Positions 19,442 to 28,201 of a stretch of 64,000 bases of DNA are shown one piece after another (positions within the stretch are counted from its first letter, which is position 1; each line of letters begins with the position of its first letter). The position numbers were made by a program, and so were the translations under genes. The notes under the pieces were generated by a model, which saw nothing but the letters and a program-made list of their open reading frames with translations, searched no databases and was not told where the DNA came from. This DNA is from Halomarina salina (GTDB lineage Archaea; Halobacteriota; Halobacteria; Halobacteriales; Haloarculaceae), in contig NZ_JALLGW010000001.1 of assembly GCF_023074835.1 (NCBI RefSeq), positions 1,674,001 through 1,738,000 of the forward strand, read 5' to 3'.

Positions 19442-20563
19442 TCACCGTCCGGTCTCGCCGCCAGGGGCGACTGCCTCCTCCACTCGGTCGGCCGTCGAGG
19501 GCGGGACGGCCCGGCCGCCGAGTCGCGTCGCCTCGTACAGTCGCGCGGCCAGCGTCACGTCGTCGGCACCCCCTCGGAGCAAGCCGGACTGGGGGTCGTA
19601 CCACCCACCGAACTGCTCGCTGAGCCAGTAGCCCACGTCCTCACCGTCGCCCAGCACTTCGAGCGCGAGGGCGTTTTCGATACCGGTCGGGTTGTAGCCG
19701 TAGGAGAACTCGTTGTCCGCGACCTGTTCCCGGTAGCGCTCGCTCCCGAGCGGTTCGAGCAGGTGGTCGACGAACCCGGACGTCCACAGCGGGTGGTCGG
19801 GCAGCGACCGCTTCAGCACCGCCAGCGCGTAGAGGACGAACGAGTGGTAGCCGACCGACCGCGGGTCGATGCGCTCGTGGTGGCCCGTCACCTGCGCGGC
19901 GAGTCGCTGGCCGACGTACCTGGGGGTGCTGTAGGGGTACCCGGAGTGGTAGACGACGCCGCTCCGGTAGGTCTCGACGGTGTCCTCCACGTCGTCGAGG
20001 AACGACACGATGCGGCGACGGACCTCGGGTGCGTCTCCGCGCCGACAGAGCAGCGACCCTGCGGCGGCGAACCAGAACTGCTGGTTGATGGTCCCGAACG
20101 GCCGCCGAACGGTCCCGTCGACGCCGACCGACCGCCAGAGCCCCGTCGACTCGTCGAACGGGTGGAGGAGGAACACCTCCTCGGCGAGCGAGCGCGGCCG
20201 CTCGTCGTCGAGGTAGCGGTCGGCGACGGCCAGCGCCTCTATCGTCCACCCCTGCCCCACCAGCCCGTTACAGCGGTCCTTCCCGGGTTCGTTCCGGTGG
20301 TGGAACGCACAGCCCTCGGGTCGCGCCTCGTCCCGACAGAGGTAGTCGATACAGTCGGCCGCGGCCGTCCGGTACCGCTCGTCGCCGGTGACCGCGTACG
20401 CCTCGAAGAACAGCACCGCCCAGTGACCCGTGTTCCGGAGGGGCGTCACGTCGTCGTCCCAGGGACCGTTGCGTCCCGCCGGCATGTGTAGCCGGTCGCC
20501 GTCGTCGAGAATCGAGACCCCCGCGTCGGCCGCCGTCGTCACGATCTCCGAGAGACGAACCAT
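19442..20563 (-). CDS. Alpha/alpha-barrel protein of glycan clusters, possibly AglQ-like
   Basis: A 373-residue soluble protein without signal peptide or membrane segment. Its regular hydrophobic helices and motifs such as NTGHWAVLFFEAY, CNGLVGQGWTIEAL, YNPTGIENALA and SYGYNP suggest a six-hairpin (alpha/alpha)6 toroid like those of glycosidases and lyases, but no classical catalytic pair is obvious to me. AglQ of Haloferax volcanii, from the N-glycosylation cluster, has a glycosidase-like fold and similar size, which with the neighbouring sugar-nucleotide genes makes AglQ-like an attractive guess. The gene faces opposite to its neighbours, and the start at 20563 begins MVRLSEIV. Confidence 0.6.
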   Translation of the reverse strand: MVRLSEIVTTAADAGVSILDDGDRLHMPAGRNGPWDDDVTPLRNTGHWAVLFFEAYAVTGDERYRTAAADCIDYLCRDEARPEGCAFHHRNEPGKDRCNGLVGQGWTIEALAVADRYLDDERPRSLAEEVFLLHPFDESTGLWRSVGVDGTVRRPFGTINQQFWFAAAGSLLCRRGDAPEVRRRIVSFLDDVEDTVETYRSGVVYHSGYPYSTPRYVGQRLAAQVTGHHERIDPRSVGYHSFVLYALAVLKRSLPDHPLWTSGFVDHLLEPLGSERYREQVADNEFSYGYNPTGIENALALEVLGDGEDVGYWLSEQFGGWYDPQSGLLRGGADDVTLAARLYEATRLGGRAVPPSTADRVEEAVAPGGETGR

Positions 20564-20736
20564 ACGTCGAGGACTGCCGTCTCGGGCTAATAGCTGAGGG
20601 CTGCACACTCTCCGTCCGTCGATGTGCGCCGTTGAACTGGGCGGGCGGCTGCCGTCCGGAGGGTCGCTCCGGTCGCTCGTCGACCCGGCCGAACGAAAGA
20701 TATAGCCGGAGTGGGAGGGTTTCGATACGTATCCAC

Positions 20737-21702
20737 ATGAGCGATGCTCCACACGTCGCCGTCACCGGTGCGGCTGGCTACATCGGCAGTCGACTGGTCG
20801 CGGACCTCCAGCGCGAGCACCCCGACTGGGAACTGACCGCGCTCGACAACTTCTACCTCGGGCAGGTCCGCCGAATCGGCGACCTCGACATCGACCACGC
20901 CGACATCCGGCACCGCGAGGAATTGGAGGAGGCCCTCGACGGCGCGGACGTGGTCGTCCACCTCGCGGCGCTCAGCGGCGTCCCCGACTGCGACGAGAAC
21001 CCGGACCGCGCCTACGAGGTGAACGTGCAGGGCACCGAGAACGTCGCCTGGTTCTGCCGGAAGACGGGGGCCGCGCTCGCGTTCCCGTTCTCGATGGCGG
21101 TCATCGGCGACCCGACGGAGTTCCCCATCACGACCGACCTCGACCGCGACCCGCTCAACTGGTACGGCCGGACGAAGGTGCTCAACGAGACGGCCATCGA
21201 GTGGTACGCCGACGGCGCGTTCCCGGCCCACGAGTTCATGGTCGCGAACCTCTACGGCGAGCACGACATCGACGGCACCACCGTCTCGAAGGGGACCGTC
21301 ATCAACTTCTTCGTCAACCGGGCGCTGGCCGGCGAGACGCTCACCGTCTACGAACCCGGCAGCCAGTCCCGCAACTTCGTCCACGTCAAGGACGTGGCGC
21401 GAGCGTTCGGCAAGAGCGTCGAGCGACTGGTCGAGCAACACGAGGCGGGCGAGACGGGCGTCGAGAAGTACGAGGTGGCGACCGACGAGGACCCCGGCGT
21501 GCGCGACGTCGCCGAGACGGTCCAGCGCATCGCTCGCGAGGAGCGCGACCTCGACCCCGACATCGAGATGGTCGAGAACCCGCGCAGCGGGGAGACGCTC
21601 GTCGACTCCTTCCCGGTCGACTGGTCTGCTGCACGCGAGCAACTGGGCTGGGAACCACAGGAGTCCGTCGAGTCGTCGATTCGCTCGCTACTCGGCGAGT
21701 GA
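20737..21702 (+). CDS. NAD-dependent sugar-nucleotide epimerase/dehydratase
   Basis: 321 residues, extended SDR. The nucleotide-binding loop is GAAGYIGS near residues 10-17, the YxxxK catalytic pair is in NWYGRTKVLNE, and VYEPGSQSRNFVHVKD is the substrate-domain signature. It is the third epimerase in the island and does not look like a recent duplicate of the other two. The start at 20737 gives the Rossmann strand at once; a TATA-like GATATAG lies about 35 bases upstream, and the palindrome GATACGTATC (20724-20733) lies just before the start. Product sugar unknown. Confidence 0.87.
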   Translation: MSDAPHVAVTGAAGYIGSRLVADLQREHPDWELTALDNFYLGQVRRIGDLDIDHADIRHREELEEALDGADVVVHLAALSGVPDCDENPDRAYEVNVQGTENVAWFCRKTGAALAFPFSMAVIGDPTEFPITTDLDRDPLNWYGRTKVLNETAIEWYADGAFPAHEFMVANLYGEHDIDGTTVSKGTVINFFVNRALAGETLTVYEPGSQSRNFVHVKDVARAFGKSVERLVEQHEAGETGVEKYEVATDEDPGVRDVAETVQRIAREERDLDPDIEMVENPRSGETLVDSFPVDWSAAREQLGWEPQESVESSIRSLLGE

Positions 21703-21800
21703 GGGGTTCTGGTTCCGCGGTTTGACGGTCACGCGCTGATCATTCTCACCAATAATTCGAGAAGTATCATGGAGGGTGACGCCGAAGGAGTGTGAGAACC

Positions 21801-22040
21801 ATGACAGGGGACGATTCAGAGGCGGTCTCGGCACTGACAGGAACCGAACGCGACGTGCTCCGTACCGCGGTCGAGGAGGGCTACTTCGACGTCCCGCGTC
21901 GTATCACGACGGCCGCACTCGCAGACCGGGTCGGCGTCGCGGACGACGAGGTCATCGTCGTCCTCCGTCGGGGGACGGCGAAGGTCCTCCGCGGGAATCG
22001 GTCGATACTCGGCCGTCCCGTCGACGAGCGTCGGTGTTGA
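21801..22040 (+). CDS. Mini HTH-10 (Bat-type) DNA-binding protein
   Basis: A 79-residue protein that is nearly only the HTH-10 domain of bacterio-opsin-activator-like regulators: LTGTERDVLRTAVEEGYFDVP, then ITTAALADRVGVADDEV and an RRGTAKVL recognition end. Usual Bat-type regulators carry a 150-residue or longer sensor in front; here it is missing. An in-frame GTG lies nine bases earlier, but GGAG at 21787-21790 with ten bases of spacing favours the ATG. The -upstream dyad TTCTC-N11-GAGAA (21743-21763) around an AT-rich TATA-like stretch could be its own operator. It sits between an epimerase and aglF, so it may regulate the glycan island. Confidence 0.75.
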   Translation: MTGDDSEAVSALTGTERDVLRTAVEEGYFDVPRRITTAALADRVGVADDEVIVVLRRGTAKVLRGNRSILGRPVDERRC

Positions 22041-22096
22041 GGAGAGTCGGCAGGCGGTCGTCTCCAGTCGTTCGTTTCGGGGGTTAGCCCGTCCGG

Positions 22097-22897
22097 TCAG
22101 GCGTCGTCCGCTTCGACGCTCAATTCGGTGTCCGCGTCCTCTTCCTCCTCGTCGTCCGCTTCCGCCGCGGCCTCGCGCGCTTCGCGCTCCTCGCGGAGTC
22201 GGCGCTCGGCGTCGTCGCGGTCCTCGGGGTAGCCCACGTCGGTCCGCCAGCCGTCCATTCGGATGGCGTCGATGGTGCGCCCGGACTGGAGCAGGAGGTT
22301 GACCGCGTCCGAGAGCTCGTACTCGTCGCGGTTCGACGGCTGGACGAGGTGGCAGGCGTGGAAGATGGCGGGCGTGAAGGTGTAGAACCCCGTCATGACG
22401 AGGTTCGTCGGCGGCTCCTCTGGTTTCTCGATGACCTCGATTATCTCGCCGTAGTCGTTCGTGTTGCAGACCCCGTACCGGGAGGCCTCCTCCCACGGGA
22501 CCTCCTCGACGAGGAAGGCGGCGTCGGCGCGGTCCTCCTGCTGGCGGTTGACGACGTCGGCGAGGTTCGCGTTGAAGATGTTGTCGCCGAGGATGAGCAT
22601 GAAGTCGTCGTCGATGTGTTCCTCGACGGTCAGCAGTGCGTGGGCCAGCCCCAGGGCCTCGCGCTGGTGGGAGTAGGTGATGGGGACGCCCTCGAACTCG
22701 TCGCCGTAGTGGCTGATGATCCGCTCTTTCAGGTAGCCGACGACGACCAGCAGTTCGTCGGCCCCGAGTTCGACGAGGTGCTCGAAACAGTGCGTGAGGA
22801 TGGGCTTGCCGTCCACCTCCACCATCGCCTTCGGCTTGTCTTCGGTCAGTGGACGGAGACGGGTCCCCTCGCCGGCGGCGAGTACGACTGCTTTCAT
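22097..22897 (-). CDS. aglF: Glucose-1-phosphate uridylyltransferase (AglF type)
   Basis: Makes UDP-glucose from UTP and glucose-1-phosphate. The N-terminus [25 protein letters not shown] is the nucleotidyltransferase signature (G-x-G-T-R, catalytic Lys). Later motifs include LGDNIF (metal-binding Asp) and [14 protein letters not shown]. 266 residues with an acidic tail of about 30 residues. In Haloferax volcanii AglF acts with AglM in N-glycan hexuronic acid formation; here aglM lies directly opposite across a shared promoter. The start at 22897 drops a five-residue in-frame upstream extension in favour of the family start. Confidence 0.88.
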   Translation of the reverse strand: MKAVVLAAGEGTRLRPLTEDKPKAMVEVDGKPILTHCFEHLVELGADELLVVVGYLKERIISHYGDEFEGVPITYSHQREALGLAHALLTVEEHIDDDFMLILGDNIFNANLADVVNRQQEDRADAAFLVEEVPWEEASRYGVCNTNDYGEIIEVIEKPEEPPTNLVMTGFYTFTPAIFHACHLVQPSNRDEYELSDAVNLLLQSGRTIDAIRMDGWRTDVGYPEDRDDAERRLREEREAREAAAEADDEEEEDADTELSVEADDA

Positions 22898-22917
22898 ACT
22901 ACCTCGAATCACTACCT

Positions 22918-22932
22918 GCGGTTAAAAAGATT
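22918..22932 (-). promoter_or_regulatory. Leaderless core promoter of aglF
   Basis: On the minus strand CTTTTTAACC (plus coordinates 22920-22929) lies 23-32 bases upstream of the aglF ATG, the standard TATA position for leaderless haloarchaeal genes. Purine bases next to it could serve as BRE. Confidence 0.55.
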
Positions 22933-23021
22933 CGACACGGTTCGTAACGTTGCACCGATAGTTCACCGCGGTAGTCGGTCGCTGTGGACGGGACTGGGGC
23001 GAACGACGAGGGTAACCACCT

Positions 23022-23031
23022 CCTTACTATC
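23022..23031 (+). promoter_or_regulatory. Leaderless core promoter of aglM
   Basis: TTACTAT at 23024-23030 lies 27-33 bases before the aglM ATG at 23057, matching the expected TATA-box distance. Together with the opposite aglF promoter it makes a compact divergent control region of about 160 bases. Confidence 0.5.
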
Positions 23032-23056
23032 CCGGCTCCCCGAGTCGGTCACGACA

Positions 23057-24358
23057 ATGAACGTCTCCGTCGTCGGGAGCGGGTACGTCGGCACGAGCGT
23101 CGCCGCCTGCCTCGCTGACCTCGGCCACGACGTGGTCGCCATCGACATCGACGCCGACATCGTCGAGCGAATCAACGCGGGCGAGTCGCCCATCCACGAA
23201 CCCGGCCTCCCCGAACTCATCGAGGAGCACGCCGGGGGTCGCCTCCGCGCGACGACCGACCACGCCGCCCTGCGCGACACCGACCTCACGTTCGTCGCGA
23301 TGCAGACGCCCTCCCGGGAGGACGGCTCCATCGACCTCTCGGTCGTCGAGGCCGGGATGCGCGACGTCGGCGAGACGCTCGCCGAGAAGGACGGCTACCA
23401 CCTCGTCGTCGTCAAGTCCACCGTCCTCCCCGGCATGACCGAGGAGCGCATCGTCCCCATCCTCGAAGAGACCTCGGGCAAGACCGTCGGGGAGGACTTC
23501 GGCGTCGCCGTCAACCCCGAGTTCCAGAGCCAGGGGACGGCCGTCGAGGACTTCCTGAACCCCGACAAACTCGTCTTCGGTGCGACCGACGACCGCGGGT
23601 TCGGCCTCCTCAACGACCTGTACGACCCGCTCGTCGAGCAGGCCGACGCCGAGGCGGCCATCGTCGAGACGGGCCTCCGGGAGGCGGCGATGATCAAGTA
23701 CGCGAACAACGTCTTCCTGGCCGCGAAGCTCTCGACCATCAACGAGATAGCGAACGTCTGCAAGGAGTACGGCGTCGACTCCTACGAGGTCAGCGAGGCC
23801 ATCGGCCTCGACGAGCGCATCGGCGCGTCGTTCCTCCGCTCGGGTGCTGGCTGGGGCGGGTCGTGCTTCCCGAAGGACACCGACGCGATCCGCGCGGCGG
23901 CCCGCGAGCAGGACTACGAACCCGCCCTGCTCGACGCCGTCGTGGGCGTCAACGACCGCCAGCCGGTCCGGATGGTCGACTTCCTGGAGAAGCACGTCGA
24001 CGTCGAGGGGAAGCGCGTCGCCGTCCTCGGTCTCGCGTTCAAGCCCGGCACCGACGACATCCGCGGGTCGCGCTCGAAACTCGCCATCGAGGCGCTCGAA
24101 GAGCGCGGCGCGGACGTCGTCGCGTTCGACCCGACCGACGCCGCCGACGCGATGGCCGAGCAGTACCCCGACGTGGAGTACGTCGACAGCGCCGCCGCCG
24201 CCCTCGACGGTGCCCACGGCGCGCTCGTGATGACCGACTGGCCCGAGTTCGCCGCGCTCGACCCCGAGTTCGACGCGATGGCCGACCCCGTCGTCGTCGA
24301 CGGCCGCCGCATCATCGAGCGCCGCGAGGGTATCGTCTACGAAGGGCTGACCTGGTAA
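23057..24358 (+). CDS. aglM: UDP-glucose 6-dehydrogenase (AglM type)
   Basis: Oxidises UDP-glucose to UDP-glucuronate with two NAD+. The 433-residue protein begins with the Rossmann motif GSGYVGTS (residues 7-14), has the linker [15 protein letters not shown], the helix [19 protein letters not shown], and the active-site cysteine in [13 protein letters not shown]. The C-terminal domain has [13 protein letters not shown]. It is full length for UGD/AglM. It is divergent from aglF, which supplies its substrate, and a long in-frame upstream extension has no coding character, so the ATG at 23057 is chosen. Confidence 0.95.
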   Translation: MNVSVVGSGYVGTSVAACLADLGHDVVAIDIDADIVERINAGESPIHEPGLPELIEEHAGGRLRATTDHAALRDTDLTFVAMQTPSREDGSIDLSVVEAGMRDVGETLAEKDGYHLVVVKSTVLPGMTEERIVPILEETSGKTVGEDFGVAVNPEFQSQGTAVEDFLNPDKLVFGATDDRGFGLLNDLYDPLVEQADAEAAIVETGLREAAMIKYANNVFLAAKLSTINEIANVCKEYGVDSYEVSEAIGLDERIGASFLRSGAGWGGSCFPKDTDAIRAAAREQDYEPALLDAVVGVNDRQPVRMVDFLEKHVDVEGKRVAVLGLAFKPGTDDIRGSRSKLAIEALEERGADVVAFDPTDAADAMAEQYPDVEYVDSAAAALDGAHGALVMTDWPEFAALDPEFDAMADPVVVDGRRIIERREGIVYEGLTW

Positions 24359-24408
24359 TCCGGCCGACGACTGACTCGACGGACCACCACGGGTGGGACT
24401 GAAAGGGG

Positions 24409-24497
24409 CCGCCGGTTGCGCTCGCGCGCCTCGCTGCGCTCCTCGGTCACTTCGCTCCCTGCGGTGCTTGCTTCGTCGTGCAACGCGCAACCGGCGG
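24409..24497. repeat. Inverted repeat with 13-bp arms, GAGCGAAG-type haloarchaeal intergenic sequence
   Basis: Arms at 24409-24421 and 24485-24497 are perfect complements (CCGCCGGTTGCGC against GCGCAACCGGCGG) separated by 63 bases. The loop is made of short C/T-rich words such as CGCTGCGCTCC and CACTTCGCTCC. Purine-strand versions of the same words recur after the tRNA at 30370-30530. It lies between aglM and the next gene, where it could act as a terminator hairpin or be a remnant of a small repeat family. Confidence 0.6.
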
Positions 24498-24596
24498 GGT
24501 CTTTCGAGGTCGTATCGGTCCCGTCCACTTCTACACAGCAGATTGCTCATCCTAGCGACCCCCGTTTCTCAAGTAGTCGGCCCGTGACCCCAGCCT

Positions 24597-25382
24597 ATGG
24601 ACCCACGCGTCGGCTTCGTCACACAACTCGGGATGGACCCTCTCACCGCCATCGAGCGGGCGGGCGCGCTGGGCTTCGACTACGTCGAACTGATGCTCGA
24701 CGGCGAGACGGCACCGCACCGTGTCGCCGACCGCCACGACGAGTTCGCCGACGCCGTCGCGGACGCCGACCTCGACGTGCTCGTCCACCTGCCGTTCGGT
24801 GGCGTCGACATCGCCTCGCCGTTCGACGGCGTCCGGGAGGGGTCGTGCCGGGCCATCGAGGACGCCATCGACGTCGCTTCGGCCCTCGACGCAGAGAAGG
24901 GCGTCCTCCACGCCCAGACGAACGTCTGGGGACCGGCGTGGGACGCCGAGGAACTCCGCCCGCACCTCGTCGAGTCGGTCGCTCATCTGGCCGAGTACGG
25001 TCGGGAGCGCGACTTCGAGGTCTGCGTCGAGAACATCCCGCGCGGCCACTTCACGACGACGGACGTTCCGGACGTGGTCTCGGAGGCCGAGACGTCGATG
25101 ACGCTCGACACCGGCCACGCGCGCATCGACGGCTACGACGCCGACGGGATGGCGAACCTCGTCCGCGACGCCCCCGTCTCGCACGTCCACCTCAACGACA
25201 CCCGGCGTGCGCGCGACGAACACCTCGCGTTCGGGTCGGGCACCATCGACTTCGCCACGCTGTTCGACGCGTTCGCCGACGACTGGGCCGGGACGCTCTC
25301 GCTGGAGGTGTTCACGCTCGACTACGACTACCTCGACGTGAGCAAGGAGCGTCTCGACGCGATGGTCGACGAACGGCGCTGA
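24597..25382 (+). CDS. Sugar phosphate isomerase/epimerase family (xylose-isomerase-like TIM barrel)
   Basis: 261 residues forming an AP-endonuclease-2-type TIM barrel. The first strand MDPRVGFVTQLG, the ELMLDGE strand, VHLPFGG, VENIPRGHF, LDTGHARIDGY and HVHLNDTRRARDEH motifs place the metal-binding Glu, Asp and His residues typical of this superfamily. Members isomerise or epimerise keto-sugars or inositols; substrate here unknown. The ATG at 24597 opens the first strand. It is separated from aglM by the inverted-repeat spacer and runs towards the RND exporter on the other strand. Confidence 0.85.
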   Translation: MDPRVGFVTQLGMDPLTAIERAGALGFDYVELMLDGETAPHRVADRHDEFADAVADADLDVLVHLPFGGVDIASPFDGVREGSCRAIEDAIDVASALDAEKGVLHAQTNVWGPAWDAEELRPHLVESVAHLAEYGRERDFEVCVENIPRGHFTTTDVPDVVSEAETSMTLDTGHARIDGYDADGMANLVRDAPVSHVHLNDTRRARDEHLAFGSGTIDFATLFDAFADDWAGTLSLEVFTLDYDYLDVSKERLDAMVDERR

Positions 25383-25412
25383 CGGGCGTCGAGCGGTCGC
25401 GCTGGAGGACCC

Positions 25413-28049
25413 TCAGTCGTCCGTCGTCGCCCGGTCGACGCCGATTGCGTCGGGGGAGCGCTCCGAGGTGACTCGGTCCCACAGCACCAGCAGGCTCGGG
25501 AGGACGACGACGCTCGCGACGAACGCGTAGGCGATGGCGCTCCCGGTGACGAGGCCGAATCGCTCGAGCGACGGGACGAGCGCGAACGTGAGGACGCCGA
25601 ACCCGCCAGCCGTGGTGACGGCGCTGGCCAGCAGGGCACCGCCCGTGCCGCTGACGGTCCGGTCCAGCGCCTCCAGCGCGGAGGCGGCACGCGTGCGCTC
25701 CTCGACGAACCGTTCGCTGATGTGGATGGCGTAGTCGACGCCGATGCCGATGGCGATGCTGGCGATGATGACCGTCTCGGTGTTGAACGGGATGCCGACG
25801 AGGTACATCGTCCCGAGAATCCAGCTGAGGGCGAACACCACCGGTACCAGCGTCACCGCGCCGAGCGTGAGCGTCCCGTACCGCCGGTAGAAGATTGCGG
25901 TCAGGAACGCGAGGATGAGGCCCAGCGTGATGCAGAACGTCTCGACGAGCGTCCGCAGCAGCGACTGCTGGACGAGTTCGGTGACGATGGGCGACCCGGT
26001 GGCGGTGACGGTCAGCGCCGACCCGTCCTCGATGGTCGCGGCGACGCCACGCATCTCCTCGGTGACGGTCCCGGTGTCCGCGCCACCGACCGTCGTCACG
26101 GTCATCCGCAGGGCTTCGTACTCGCCCGAGTCCGTCCGGTAGACGACGCTCGCGGCCCGGTCGGGCGCGGCCTCGTACAGCGCGTCGTACACCGATTCGA
26201 GGTTCCGGTCGGGGACGCCGTTCCCGTCGGTGTCCGCGGCGGCGACCGTCTCGGCGAAGGCGTCGTCGCTCGCGGCCACGTCACGCATCACCGAGAGCGG
26301 GTCGTCGACGTTCGGGTCCCCGTTCGCCAGTTCGATGGCCGTCTCCGTGTCCGCGAGGGCCGCCTCGCCGTCGGCGATGCGTTCGAGCGTGTCCGGGTCG
26401 GTGACCGGCCCCTCCACGAGAATCTCGACGCGCGACCCGGCGTTCGACTGGACGAAGTTGTCGTTGAGGAAGACGGCGTTCTCCCGCAGGTCGTAGTCGC
26501 TGGGGCGGAACGGCTCCGGGAGCGAGTCCATCCAGTCGGGGGCGTCCCGCGGGAGGAACTCGACGCGGTCCAGCGAGGTGTCGATGTCCGTCGCGGCGTA
26601 GCCGCCGCCGGCGCTCACGACCAGTGCGAGGACGACCACCACCAGCGGGACGCGCCGGGCGGCGCTCGTGCCGACGCCGAGGAGTCGCTTCGTGAGTCCA
26701 CCGGTCCCGAACGCGCGCCGGTCCCGCGACCGACCGAACCGTTCGAGCAGGCCTTCGAGTTCGAGTTTCACGGTCGGCAGCAGGACGGCGAAGACGAGGA
26801 ACGTCGAGACGATGCCGACGCCCGCGACGAGGCCGAACTCCCGGATAGAGGGGATGTCGCTGGCGAGGTTCGAGAAGAAGCCGACGGCGGTGGTGACCGT
26901 CGTCGCGGCGAGTGCGGCGGCGACGCCCGCGAGACCGACGCGCATCGCGGCCCGCGGCGAGTCGGCGTCCGGGCGGGCCTCCCGGTAGCGCATCACGACG
27001 TGGAGGGCGTAGTCGATGGAGAGGCCGATGAGCAGGAACGGGACGGCGATGAGTATCTGGGTGACGCCGATACCGGCCCAGCCCATGAACCCCCCCATCC
27101 AGACCAGCACGAGGACGACGCCGAGCAGGGCGAGGATGACGTCGAGGAGGTCGCGGTAGGCGACGACGAGGACGAGGAGGACGAACGCCAGCGCGATGGG
27201 CGAGATGACGGCGAAGCTCTCGCCGGTCGCCCGCCCGGACTCCTCGTCGACGATGCCCTGCCCGAAGACGAAGCCGTCGTCACCGAACGCCGCCTCGACC
27301 TCCTGCTGGATGGCGAGTTGACCCGTGACGACTTCCTCGGGGAGCGAGTCGGCGTCGCCCGTCGTCTCCTGGAACGCGAACAGGATGCGCGCGTCGGCGG
27401 TCGAGGTGCCGGGTTCGTACGCCGTCGAGACGAGCGTGAACGGGTCGGCGTCCCCCGGAACGCTCGCGTCGGGCGAGAGGACCCGTTCGACGACCGCCGC
27501 CACCTCCTCGTCGGTCATCGATTCGAGTTGGGCTATCTGAGCGTCGAGCGACGGCATCGTGGGCGACCCACCCGCTGACGCGTTCGCTTCACTTCCGGTG
27601 GGCGGACCGCCGCTTCCGTTCACTCCGGCACCGCTCGCGTTTGCCCCGTCACCACTCCCTGCCGCCGCTTCCTGCATCGCCACGAGTGCGACGACGTTCG
27701 AGAGGCCGACGGTCGGTTGCCCGTCGGCCAGCGTCGCGTTGATAGTCTCGTTCGCGCGGAGGCGCTGCTGCAGTTCGAGCGTGTCGACGAGCGACTGCTT
27801 CGTCAGGACGTTCTCGCCCGTGACGACGATCTGGACGGCCGTCGTGTTCTCGCCCTCGACCGAGAAGTTCGACGACACGTAGTCGAGTTTCTGAGCCTCC
27901 GTGGAGTCGCCGCCGAAACTGGCGATGGTCAGACCGCCCTCGATACCGCTCGCGCCAGCCCCGACGACGACGGTGGCGAGGAGCATCGCGACGAGGAACA
28001 GTCGACTGTACCGGGTCAACACGGCGGCGAATCTGTCCACGAGGGCCAT
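25413..28049 (-). CDS. RND-superfamily exporter (MmpL/HAE3-like)
   Basis: 878 residues with the duplicated RND layout: one membrane segment, a large outer loop of about 250 residues, then five more segments, all repeated once. Sterol-sensing-domain-like parts (LGVVLVLVWMGGFMGW and GIDYALHVVMRYREA; GVDYAIHISERFVEE in the second half) carry the Gly-Val/Leu-Asp-Tyr proton-relay signature. The first outer loop contains a Gly/Ser-rich low-complexity insert. Such archaeal HAE3 members export lipids or hydrophobic compounds; substrate unknown. The start at 28049 (MALVDRF) agrees with a TATA box AACTATA about 30 bases upstream. It is divergent from a TrmB-type regulator. Confidence 0.9.
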   Translation of the reverse strand: MALVDRFAAVLTRYSRLFLVAMLLATVVVGAGASGIEGGLTIASFGGDSTEAQKLDYVSSNFSVEGENTTAVQIVVTGENVLTKQSLVDTLELQQRLRANETINATLADGQPTVGLSNVVALVAMQEAAAGSGDGANASGAGVNGSGGPPTGSEANASAGGSPTMPSLDAQIAQLESMTDEEVAAVVERVLSPDASVPGDADPFTLVSTAYEPGTSTADARILFAFQETTGDADSLPEEVVTGQLAIQQEVEAAFGDDGFVFGQGIVDEESGRATGESFAVISPIALAFVLLVLVVAYRDLLDVILALLGVVLVLVWMGGFMGWAGIGVTQILIAVPFLLIGLSIDYALHVVMRYREARPDADSPRAAMRVGLAGVAAALAATTVTTAVGFFSNLASDIPSIREFGLVAGVGIVSTFLVFAVLLPTVKLELEGLLERFGRSRDRRAFGTGGLTKRLLGVGTSAARRVPLVVVVLALVVSAGGGYAATDIDTSLDRVEFLPRDAPDWMDSLPEPFRPSDYDLRENAVFLNDNFVQSNAGSRVEILVEGPVTDPDTLERIADGEAALADTETAIELANGDPNVDDPLSVMRDVAASDDAFAETVAAADTDGNGVPDRNLESVYDALYEAAPDRAASVVYRTDSGEYEALRMTVTTVGGADTGTVTEEMRGVAATIEDGSALTVTATGSPIVTELVQQSLLRTLVETFCITLGLILAFLTAIFYRRYGTLTLGAVTLVPVVFALSWILGTMYLVGIPFNTETVIIASIAIGIGVDYAIHISERFVEERTRAASALEALDRTVSGTGGALLASAVTTAGGFGVLTFALVPSLERFGLVTGSAIAYAFVASVVVLPSLLVLWDRVTSERSPDAIGVDRATTDD

Positions 28050-28078
28050 CGATACGACACCCAGGTGGCCCGCGACGA

Positions 28079-28100
28079 TATAGTTGTAGGATTCTACTAT
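28079..28100 (-). promoter_or_regulatory. Core promoter of the RND gene with overlapping imperfect dyad
   Basis: The minus-strand AACTATA (plus 28079-28085) is at the TATA position for the exporter. The 21-base stretch 28080-28100 is an imperfect palindrome (outer arms ATAGT/ACTAT, seven of ten pairs matching). A repressor bound there would cover the TATA box; the divergent TrmB-family gene is an obvious candidate. Confidence 0.45.
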
Positions 28101-28201
28101 CACCGCCTGTCCCGCGACGGACTCGTCGGCGACGCGTCAGCGACGACCGGGGCCGGACGGAAACGGCTAATCGGCTGGCCGCCCGACGGTCGGGAGAGGA
28201 G

